This document shows positions 52,377 through 58,486 of a stretch of DNA of 64,000 nt, piece after piece. Numbering within the stretch: position 1 is the first letter of the stretch; each line of letters starts with the position of its first letter. Source of the stretch: Pseudomonas sp. ICMP22404 (GTDB lineage Bacteria; Pseudomonadota; Gammaproteobacteria; Pseudomonadales; Pseudomonadaceae); NCBI RefSeq assembly GCF_006227205.1, contig NZ_VCNG01000011.1:1-64000 (forward strand), in the 5' to 3' direction. The translations under genes and the position numbers were made by a program. Below the pieces are notes generated by a model, which saw nothing but the letters and a program-made list of their open reading frames with translations, made no database searches and was not told where the DNA came from.

Positions 52377-52850
52377 ATGCGTATTGGCCACGGCTACGAT
52401 GTTCACCGTTTCACTGAAGGCGATTTCATTACGCTGGGCGGCGTGCGTATCGCACACAGCTTCGGGTTGCTCGCGCATTCTGACGGTGATGTCCTGTTGC
52501 ACGCCCTGAGCGATGCACTGCTCGGTGCGGCGGCCCTGGGCGATATCGGCAAGCATTTCCCCGACACCGATCCTCGATTCAAGGGCGTCGACAGCCGCGT
52601 GCTGCTGCGCCATGTGGTCTCGCTGATCCACGCCAAGGGCTGGAAGGTCGGCAATGTCGATAACACCATTGTTGCCCAGGCGCCGAAAATGGCACCGCAC
52701 ATCGAGGCCATGCGCCAGTTGATTGCCGAGGATCTTCAAGTTGAGCTGGACCAGGTGAACGTGAAAGCCACCACCACCGAGAAGCTGGGTTTCGTCGGTC
52801 GCGAAGAAGGCATTGCCGTCCATTCCGTTGCCTTGTTGCTGCGCCCATGA
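52377..52850 (+). CDS. ispF: 2-C-methyl-D-erythritol 2,4-cyclodiphosphate synthase
   Basis: IspF cyclises CDP-ME 2-phosphate, the fifth MEP-pathway step. The 157-aa trimeric zinc enzyme shows Asp8 and His10 in GHGYDVHRF, the third zinc His and the LLHALSDALLGAAALGDIG signature, and the C-terminal KATTTEKLGFVGREEGIAV. Its ATG directly follows the T run of a terminator hairpin, and its end overlaps truD by 4 bp. It starts a compact ispF-truD-surE-pcm unit. Confidence 0.97.
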   Translation: MRIGHGYDVHRFTEGDFITLGGVRIAHSFGLLAHSDGDVLLHALSDALLGAAALGDIGKHFPDTDPRFKGVDSRVLLRHVVSLIHAKGWKVGNVDNTIVAQAPKMAPHIEAMRQLIAEDLQVELDQVNVKATTTEKLGFVGREEGIAVHSVALLLRP

Positions 52851-53905
52851 CCGAACTGGAATTGTTGGGGCCGCGTGCCTATGGCGAGTCGCTGGGCAGC
52901 GCGGTGCTCAAGGCTACCGCTGAAGATTTTCAGGTCGATGAAGTGCTCGACATCCCGTTGACCGGCGATGGCGAGCATTTGTGGATCTGGGTCGAAAAGC
53001 GCGGTTTGAACACCGAGGAAGCGGCCCGGCGAATTGCCAAGGCGGCCGGCGTGCCGCTGCGCACCGTCAGCTACGCTGGGCTCAAGGACCGTCAGGCCCT
53101 GACCCGGCAATGGTTCAGTGTCCAATTGCCGGGCAAGGCGGATCCGGACCTGTCGGCGGCAGAGAACGACACGTTGAAAATCCTCAAGACCGGGCGCCAT
53201 AGGCGCAAGCTGCAGCGCGGTGCGCACTCGGCCAATGGTTTCACCTTGCGCCTGACCCAATTCAAGGGCGATCCGGCGGCCATCGACGCGCGCCTGCAAC
53301 AGATTGTCCGCCACGGCATCCCCAACTATTACGGCGCCCAGCGCTTTGGCCATGATGGCGGCAACGTCGTCGATGCCCGCGCGTGGGCGGCACGCAAGGC
53401 CCTGCCGGAGCAACGCAATGTGCGTTCGCGGCTGTTGTCGACAGCCCGTAGTTTCCTGTTCAACCGGGTATTGGCGGCCCGGGTGGCCGACGGTACCTGG
53501 CAACAAGCCCAAGTGGGCGACTTGCTGGCCTTCACCGACAGCCGCAGCTTTTTCCCGGCCGGTGAAGCCGAATGCAACGATCCGCGCCTGGCGATCCTCG
53601 ATCTGCACCCCACCGGGCCACAGTGGGGCGAAGGCCCGTCGCCGGCCTCGGGTGTGATTCACGATCTGGAACAGACCGTCGCCGAGCGCGAAGCGGATTT
53701 GCGCGATTGGTTAGTAAACGCAGGAATGAGTCACGAACGTCGCATCCTGCGACTGCCCATTGGCGGGCTGTCGTGGCATTATCCCTCGCTAGACATTCTG
53801 CAACTGGAATTCGTCCTGCCGGCCGGATGTTTCGCCACTGTCTTGGTGCGCGAACTCGTCGATCTGGTGCCGGTGGGGCAGACGGACAGCCCATGCGTAT
53901 TCTGA
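52847..53905 (+). CDS. truD: tRNA pseudouridine(13) synthase
   Basis: TruD makes pseudouridine 13 in tRNA-Glu. The 352-aa protein shows EDFQVDEVLDIPLTGDGEHL near the N-terminus, the catalytic Asp in VSYAGLKDRQALTRQWFS, and the insertion-domain-flanking GIPNYYGAQRFGHDG and EFVLPAGCFATVLVRELV blocks. It overlaps ispF upstream (4 bp) and surE downstream (13 bp), so the operon is translationally packed. Confidence 0.96.
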   Translation: MTELELLGPRAYGESLGSAVLKATAEDFQVDEVLDIPLTGDGEHLWIWVEKRGLNTEEAARRIAKAAGVPLRTVSYAGLKDRQALTRQWFSVQLPGKADPDLSAAENDTLKILKTGRHRRKLQRGAHSANGFTLRLTQFKGDPAAIDARLQQIVRHGIPNYYGAQRFGHDGGNVVDARAWAARKALPEQRNVRSRLLSTARSFLFNRVLAARVADGTWQQAQVGDLLAFTDSRSFFPAGEAECNDPRLAILDLHPTGPQWGEGPSPASGVIHDLEQTVAEREADLRDWLVNAGMSHERRILRLPIGGLSWHYPSLDILQLEFVLPAGCFATVLVRELVDLVPVGQTDSPCVF

Positions 53906-54642
53906 TTTCTAACGATGACGGGGTGACAGCACCCGGTCTTGCCGCGCTCTATGCTGCGCTGGCGGATTTTGCCGAGTGCGTGGTGATCGCCCCGGACCAG
54001 GACAAAAGCGGCGCCAGCAGCTCGCTGACGCTCGACCGTCCGTTGCACCCCTGTTATCTGGATAACGGTTTCATCAGCCTCAATGGTACCCCCACCGATT
54101 GCGTGCACCTGGGCCTCAATGGCCTGCTGGAGCGCGAGCCGGACATGGTGGTCTCGGGCATCAACCTGGGCGCGAACCTGGGAGATGACGTGCTCTATTC
54201 CGGTACGGTCGCCGCCGCCCTGGAAGGTCGCTTCCTGGAGCTGCCGTCGTTTGCCTTTTCGTTTGTTTCCCGGCAGGTCGATAACTTGCCTACCGCCGCC
54301 TACTTTGCCCGCAAGCTGGTAGAAGCCCATGGCGATCTGGACCTGCCGCCGCGCACGGTGCTGAACGTGAATATCCCGAACCTGCCCCTCGATCACATCC
54401 GTGGCATCCAGCTCACGCGCCTGGGCCATCGTGCCCGCGCCGCTAAACCCATGCATGTGGTCGACCCGCGAGGCAAGGCCGGTTACTGGATCGCCGCCGC
54501 CGGCGATGCGGAGGATGGTGGGCCGGGCACCGATTTCCATGCAGTGATGCAGGGGTATGTCTCGATTACCCCGTTGCAGCTCGACCGGACCTTCAACGAT
54601 GCCTTTCGAAGCCTCGATGGCTGGCTGGAGGGGCTGCGTTGA
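53893..54642 (+). CDS. surE: 5'/3'-nucleotidase SurE
   Basis: SurE is a metal-dependent nucleoside monophosphate phosphatase linked to stationary-phase survival. The 249-aa protein begins MRILISNDDGVTAPGL with the metal-binding Asp8-Asp9 pair, then the Ser in PDQDKSGASSSLTL and the Asn in VVSGINLGANLGDDVLYSGT. I take the ATG at 53893 as start; the longer frame runs through truD. The surE-pcm-nlpD-rpoS order is the conserved stationary-phase cluster. Confidence 0.96.
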   Translation: MRILISNDDGVTAPGLAALYAALADFAECVVIAPDQDKSGASSSLTLDRPLHPCYLDNGFISLNGTPTDCVHLGLNGLLEREPDMVVSGINLGANLGDDVLYSGTVAAALEGRFLELPSFAFSFVSRQVDNLPTAAYFARKLVEAHGDLDLPPRTVLNVNIPNLPLDHIRGIQLTRLGHRARAAKPMHVVDPRGKAGYWIAAAGDAEDGGPGTDFHAVMQGYVSITPLQLDRTFNDAFRSLDGWLEGLR

Positions 54643-55316
54643 TGCGTGAGCAAGACGATATGCTGCGCCGGGGGATCGGCATGACCTCCCAGCGCACCCG
54701 GGAGCGACTGATTCAGCGGCTCTACGAAGAAGGCCTGTCCAACGCACAGGTACTGGAAGTGATTCGCCGCACGCCTCGGCATTTGTTCGTCGATGAAGCC
54801 CTGGCCCATCGCGCCTACGAAGACACGGCGTTGCCGATCGGCCACAACCAGACCATTTCCCAGCCTTATATGGTGGCCCGCATGAGCGAGTTGCTGCTGG
54901 AGGCGGGGCCGTTGGACAAGGTGCTGGAAATCGGTACCGGTTCGGGCTACCAGACGGCGGTGTTGTCGCAACTGGTGGAGCGGGTGTTTTCCGTGGAACG
55001 GATCAAGGTGCTGCAGGATCGCGCCAAGGAGCGCCTGGTTGAGCTGAACCTGCGCAACGTGGTGTTTCGCTGGGGCGATGGCTGGGAAGGCTGGCCAGCG
55101 CTGGCGCCTTATAACGGCATCATCGTCACCGCGGTAGCCACCGATGTACCCCAGGCCCTGCTGGATCAACTTGCCCCCGGTGGCCGGTTGGTCATTCCAG
55201 TGGGGTCCGGTGAGGTTCAGCAATTGATGTTGATCGTGCGTGAAGAACACGGTTTTTCACGACATGTCCTGGGGGCTGTGCGGTTCGTGCCGCTGCTCAA
55301 CGGGCCATTGGCCTGA
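54642..55316 (+). CDS. pcm: Protein-L-isoaspartate O-methyltransferase
   Basis: Pcm methylates isoaspartyl residues to start repair of aged proteins. The 224-aa protein shows the family-specific AYEDTALPIGHNQTISQPYM, the SAM motif VLEIGTGSGYQTAVLSQL, and APYNGIIVTAVATDVPQALL. ATG 54642 shares a base with the surE stop (TGATG) and is preferred over the TTG one codon earlier. A first Met-rich stretch (MREQDDMLRRGIGM) leaves room for an internal start at MTSQRTRERL. Confidence 0.95.
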   Translation: MREQDDMLRRGIGMTSQRTRERLIQRLYEEGLSNAQVLEVIRRTPRHLFVDEALAHRAYEDTALPIGHNQTISQPYMVARMSELLLEAGPLDKVLEIGTGSGYQTAVLSQLVERVFSVERIKVLQDRAKERLVELNLRNVVFRWGDGWEGWPALAPYNGIIVTAVATDVPQALLDQLAPGGRLVIPVGSGEVQQLMLIVREEHGFSRHVLGAVRFVPLLNGPLA

Positions 55317-55527
55317 GCATTTATAAACGGACGCTGAATTCCGAGGCGCGGGTTGTGTCTTACAGCGGCACCCCAGTGCCGAACCGGACTCAATGGCGTC
55401 GAGCAAACGTGTGCGACAGCGCTTGGCGCTTCATTAATAGAAGCGCGGTCGCGCCCCGTTATACTTGCATCGTGTCTGCCTGGGCAGGCAATTTCCAATT
55501 TTTCAGCCACCACAAAGGGAGCGGCGG

Positions 55528-56376
55528 GTGAGTCTCACAGTCATTGCGCAGCGTATGGGTATCACGAGCTTTCAGCGCCTGGTGACTGGCCTTGTCTTGA
55601 GTACCTTGCTGGTCGGTTGTTCCAGTACACCGTCGGGTAATGTCCGGGTTGTCGATCGCAACAACAATGCTGCACCGCAGCGTCCTACAGTAACGACCGG
55701 CCAGTATGTAGTCCGTCGTGGCGATACTCTGTTTTCCATCGCTTTTCGCTACGGCTGGGACTACAAGTCCCTCGCAGAGCGGAACAACATTCCTGCGCCT
55801 TATACGATTCATCCAGGTCAGACGATTCGCTTCGATGGTCGTAGCGGTTCAACGCCCACGGCGGTCGTCACGCAGTCGGATTCGACGCCTTCGTCGTCGA
55901 GCAAAACCACCGTCATTCGCCGGCCGGTCGGGGCTGCAACGACGACAGTACCGTCCGTCGCGAGCAAACCGGCACCTGCTCCCCTGCCTCCGGCAGGCCC
56001 CGCCCCGACGGGCTGGGGATGGCCTTCTAATGGCGTTCTCATTGGAAAATTCTCTTCAAACGGTAGTTTGAATAAAGGAATTGATATCGCCGGGGATTTG
56101 GGACAGCCTGTTTTAGCCGCGTCTGATGGCACGGTTGTGTACGCCGGGAGTGGTTTGAGGGGCTACGGCGAACTCGTGATCATCAAACACAGCGATACCT
56201 ACGTCAGTGCCTACGGTCACAACCGCAGGCTGTTGGTTCGGGAGGGGCAGCAGGTCAAGGTCGGACAGACAATTGCCGAAATGGGGTCAACAGGTACAGA
56301 CCGGGTGAAGCTGCACTTTGAGATTCGCCGACAAGGTAAACCGGTAGATCCACTGCAATTCCTGCCACGTCGTTGA
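55528..56376 (+). CDS. nlpD: NlpD-type LysM/M23 lipoprotein, GTG start
   Basis: NlpD is an outer-membrane lipoprotein that activates the amidase AmiC during cell division. The 282-aa precursor starts at GTG 55528 (AAAGGGAG 6 nt upstream). The lipobox is LVGC (Cys31), followed by a LysM domain (about 57-100, YVVRRGDTLFSIAFRYGWDY), a Ser/Thr/Pro-rich linker, and a C-terminal M23/LytM domain. Zinc ligands are degenerate: Asn replaces the first His (NKGIDIAG) and Lys the first His of HxH (VKLHFEIR), so it should be a non-catalytic activator. The rpoS regulatory region lies within it. Confidence 0.94.
   Translation: MSLTVIAQRMGITSFQRLVTGLVLSTLLVGCSSTPSGNVRVVDRNNNAAPQRPTVTTGQYVVRRGDTLFSIAFRYGWDYKSLAERNNIPAPYTIHPGQTIRFDGRSGSTPTAVVTQSDSTPSSSSKTTVIRRPVGAATTTVPSVASKPAPAPLPPAGPAPTGWGWPSNGVLIGKFSSNGSLNKGIDIAGDLGQPVLAASDGTVVYAGSGLRGYGELVIIKHSDTYVSAYGHNRRLLVREGQQVKVGQTIAEMGSTGTDRVKLHFEIRRQGKPVDPLQFLPRR
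56057..56070. promoter_or_regulatory. PsrA-type operator for rpoS inside nlpD
   Basis: CAAACGGTAGTTTG is a perfect dyad matching the known PsrA box pattern (G/C)AAAC-N2-4-GTTT(G/C). PsrA activates rpoS in several Pseudomonas species from such a site in nlpD. It lies 413 bp upstream of the rpoS ATG. Confidence 0.8.
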
Positions 56377-56482
56377 TTTGTTTGTCAGCCTGTTCCGTCA
56401 CGTAGAGGGAACAGGCTCCAGCGTTGCCAAGGATAAAGGCGTCGCTTGAGCTTGAGGTCGAACTCACCAAAGGACTATAACA

Positions 56483-57490
56483 ATGGCTCTCAGTAAAGAA
56501 GTGCCGGAGTTTGACATCGACGATGAGGTTCTCCTGATGGAGACCGGCATCGCTATGGATTCGATGTCGAATGATGAGGGAGCGTCTCCTCCTTCCGTTC
56601 GTGCCAAATCCAGACACTCCGCTTCACTTAAACAACATAAGTACATCGATTACACCCGGGCGCTGGACGCCACTCAGCTGTACCTCAATGAAATCGGTTT
56701 CTCACCACTGCTCTCCCCCGAGGAAGAAGTTCATTTTGCGCGCCTGTCGCAAAGCGGTGATCCGGCCGGTCGAAAACGCATGATTGAAAGCAACCTGCGC
56801 CTGGTGGTGAAAATCGCCCGACGCTACGTCAATCGTGGGCTTTCGCTGCTGGACCTGATCGAAGAGGGCAACCTGGGGCTGATTCGCGCCGTCGAGAAAT
56901 TCGACCCCGAGCGAGGCTTCCGCTTCTCGACCTACGCCACCTGGTGGATCCGCCAGACCATCGAACGGGCGATCATGAATCAGACGCGCACCATCCGGTT
57001 GCCGATTCATGTGGTCAAGGAGCTTAACGTCTACCTGCGGGCCGCCCGTGAGCTGACCCAGAAGCTCGATCATGAGCCTTCACCTGAAGAGATCGCCAAC
57101 CTGCTGGAGAAACCGGTAGGCGAGGTCAAGCGCATGCTTGGGCTCAACGAGCGGGTTTCCTCGGTGGACGTCTCACTTGGGCCGGACTCGGACAAGACCC
57201 TGCTGGACACCCTGACTGACGAGCGCCCTACGGACCCTTGTGAACTGCTTCAGGATGACGACTTGTCCCAGAGCATCGACCAATGGCTTTCGGAGCTGAC
57301 GGACAAGCAGCGTGAAGTGGTGATCCGCCGCTTTGGCCTGCGTGGCCATGAAAGCAGCACCCTGGAAGATGTAGGCTTGGAAATCGGCTTGACCCGCGAG
57401 CGAGTGAGGCAAATTCAGGTGGAGGGCCTCAAGCGTCTGCGCGAGATCCTGGAGAAGAACGGCCTCTCGAGCGAGTCGCTGTTCCAATAG
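56483..57490 (+). CDS. rpoS: Stationary-phase sigma factor RpoS
   Basis: RpoS directs stress and stationary-phase transcription and, in fluorescent pseudomonads, biocontrol traits. The 335-aa sigma-70-family protein has region 1.2 (ALDATQLYLNEIGFSPLLSP), region 2 (DLIEEGNLGLIRAVEKFDPE and RFSTYATWWIRQTIERAIMN), region 3, and region 4 with the -35-binding helix-turn-helix (TLEDVGLEIGLTRERVRQIQ). The frame is intact; phase-variant rpoS lesions common in this group are absent. Expression is probably set by a promoter within nlpD with a PsrA site. Confidence 0.98.
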   Translation: MALSKEVPEFDIDDEVLLMETGIAMDSMSNDEGASPPSVRAKSRHSASLKQHKYIDYTRALDATQLYLNEIGFSPLLSPEEEVHFARLSQSGDPAGRKRMIESNLRLVVKIARRYVNRGLSLLDLIEEGNLGLIRAVEKFDPERGFRFSTYATWWIRQTIERAIMNQTRTIRLPIHVVKELNVYLRAARELTQKLDHEPSPEEIANLLEKPVGEVKRMLGLNERVSSVDVSLGPDSDKTLLDTLTDERPTDPCELLQDDDLSQSIDQWLSELTDKQREVVIRRFGLRGHESSTLEDVGLEIGLTRERVRQIQVEGLKRLREILEKNGLSSESLFQ

Positions 57491-57512
57491 CAACCCGGCA
57501 AGTGCAGCAGGA

Positions 57513-57537
57513 AAAGCCCCGACTGGTTCGGGGCTTT
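57513..57537 (+). terminator. rpoS terminator
   Basis: AAAGCCCCGA pairs with TCGGGGCTTT over a 5-nt loop, 23 bp past the rpoS stop; a short T-rich stretch follows. Confidence 0.8.
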
Positions 57538-57587
57538 GCCGTTTCTGGGAGGGCTGTTTCCGTTCCTGCCGTGTTTCCGGCTCAGCT

Positions 57588-57627
57588 TGTAAGCTTTTGC
57601 CTAGTGTTGTGTAAGCGTTCGGTTTCT
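57588..57627 (+). promoter_or_regulatory. Candidate GacA upstream activating sites of rsmZ
   Basis: Two TGTAAG half-sites (57588-57593 and 57610-57615) lie about 170-190 bp before the rsmZ start, the distance known for the GacA box (TGTAAG-N6-CTTACA). The second halves are degenerate (3 of 6 matches each). The A+T-rich stretch 57660-57710 between box and promoter fits a bent linker for a DNA-bending or H-NS-like protein. Confidence 0.5.
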
Positions 57628-57743
57628 CGTGGCCGGGGACAGACGACAATCAAGGCTGTTCATTTTTAGTATCTTGTTGATTTAAATGGGAATTTAAATA
57701 GATGAACGAAGCATGACAGGTGCTGTCGGCCGCTTCGGATGAA

Positions 57744-57771
57744 TTGCGCTCGCTGGGGAAAACACTAATAT
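57744..57771 (+). promoter_or_regulatory. rsmZ promoter
   Basis: TTGCGC (57744-57749) and TAATAT (57766-57771) are spaced 16 bp apart, with the RNA start expected at about 57780. Confidence 0.6.
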
Positions 57772-57779
57772 CAGTCCTG

Positions 57780-57913
57780 TGTCGACGGACAGACACACCC
57801 GTCACGGACGATGGGGAAGGAAGGACATCGCAGGATGCGATTCATCAGGATGATGAAAAGGATCAAAGGGATTAGGGAAAAAATGTGGGCGGGTCAAACC
57901 GCCCCTTTTTTTT
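57780..57913 (+). ncRNA. rsmZ: Small regulatory RNA RsmZ
   Basis: The sequence starts TGTCGACGGACAGACACA, as P. fluorescens RsmZ does, and carries many GGA motifs in short stem-loops (CGGACAGA, ACGGACG, AAGGACAT, CAGGATGC, CAGGATGA, AAGGATC and AGGGA) before an intrinsic terminator. RsmZ sequesters the translational repressors RsmA/RsmE when GacS/GacA is active, releasing secondary metabolism and biofilm genes. Location between rpoS and fdxA is the conserved one. There is no credible protein in this stretch. Confidence 0.93.
57887..57913 (+). terminator. rsmZ terminator
   Basis: GGGCGG pairs with CCGCCC over a 6-nt loop and is followed by C and eight T. Confidence 0.9.
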
Positions 57914-57921
57914 GCCTGCGA

Positions 57922-57971
57922 ATCGTGCCCACGCTCTGCGTGGGTATGCCTCTACGGACGCTCTGCGTTCG
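57922..57971. repeat. Second copy of the 50-bp CCCACGC repeat
   Basis: ATCGTGCCCACGCTCTGCGT continues in close match to 13331-13380, with the same inner hairpin. Here it lies between rsmZ and the fdxA terminator. Confidence 0.8.
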
Positions 57972-57989
57972 ATTCGGCCACCGGAAAGC

Positions 57990-58013
57990 AAAAAGGCCCG
58001 CAAGGGGCCTTTT
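57990..58013 (-). terminator. fdxA terminator
   Basis: On the minus strand AAAAGGCCCCTTGCGGGCCTTTTTGC forms a stem of AAAAGGCCC with GGGCCTTTT, 17 bp past the fdxA stop. Confidence 0.75.
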
Positions 58014-58029
58014 CGGAGAACGCGGATGA

Positions 58030-58353
58030 TCAGCGTTCGAGGTCTGCTATCTTGCCTGGCTTGCCATCCCACTCTTCGGCGTCCGGCAACGCATCTTTCT
58101 TCTCGGTGATGTTCGGCCAGATATCCGCCAGCTCGGCGTTCAGCTCGATGAAGTTCTCCATGCCGGACGGCACTTCGTCTTCCGAGAAAATGGCGTTCGC
58201 CGGGCATTCCGGTTCACACAGGGCGCAGTCGATGCACTCGTCAGGGTGAATGACCAGGAAATTCGGCCCTTCGTAGAAGCAGTCCACCGGACAGACTTCT
58301 ACGCAGTCGGTGTACTTGCACTTGATGCAGTTGTCGGTGACGACGAAGGTCAT
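58030..58353 (-). CDS. fdxA: Seven-iron ferredoxin
   Basis: The 107-aa ferredoxin resembles Azotobacter FdI, with one [3Fe-4S] and one [4Fe-4S] cluster. Cys9, 12, 17 and 21 lie in NCIKCKYTDCVEVCPVDC, and the second set in DECIDCALCEPECPANA. The C-terminal extension (LADIWPNITEKKDALPDAEE) is typical of the family. It acts as a cytoplasmic electron carrier with roles in redox and NADPH-responsive control. The gene stands alone between rsmZ and mutS. Confidence 0.97.
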   Translation of the reverse strand: MTFVVTDNCIKCKYTDCVEVCPVDCFYEGPNFLVIHPDECIDCALCEPECPANAIFSEDEVPSGMENFIELNAELADIWPNITEKKDALPDAEEWDGKPGKIADLER

Positions 58354-58456
58354 TTCTAATTCTCTCCTCAGGCGGCGGCAGCGGATCCCTCTTCACGGTG
58401 GGGTCGCCAGGCTTGGGAGCGGACCAGGCTAATAGTCCGCAGCATCCCAAACCGCG

Positions 58457-58470
58457 CGCGATTCTAACAG
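58457..58470 (-). promoter_or_regulatory. Extended -10 of fdxA promoter
   Basis: The minus strand reads CTGTTAGAATCGCG, with TGT-TAGAAT as extended -10, about 105 bp before the fdxA start. It is identical over 14 bases to the map promoter element. Confidence 0.5.
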
Positions 58471-58486
58471 CTTGAACGCCCTTGCG

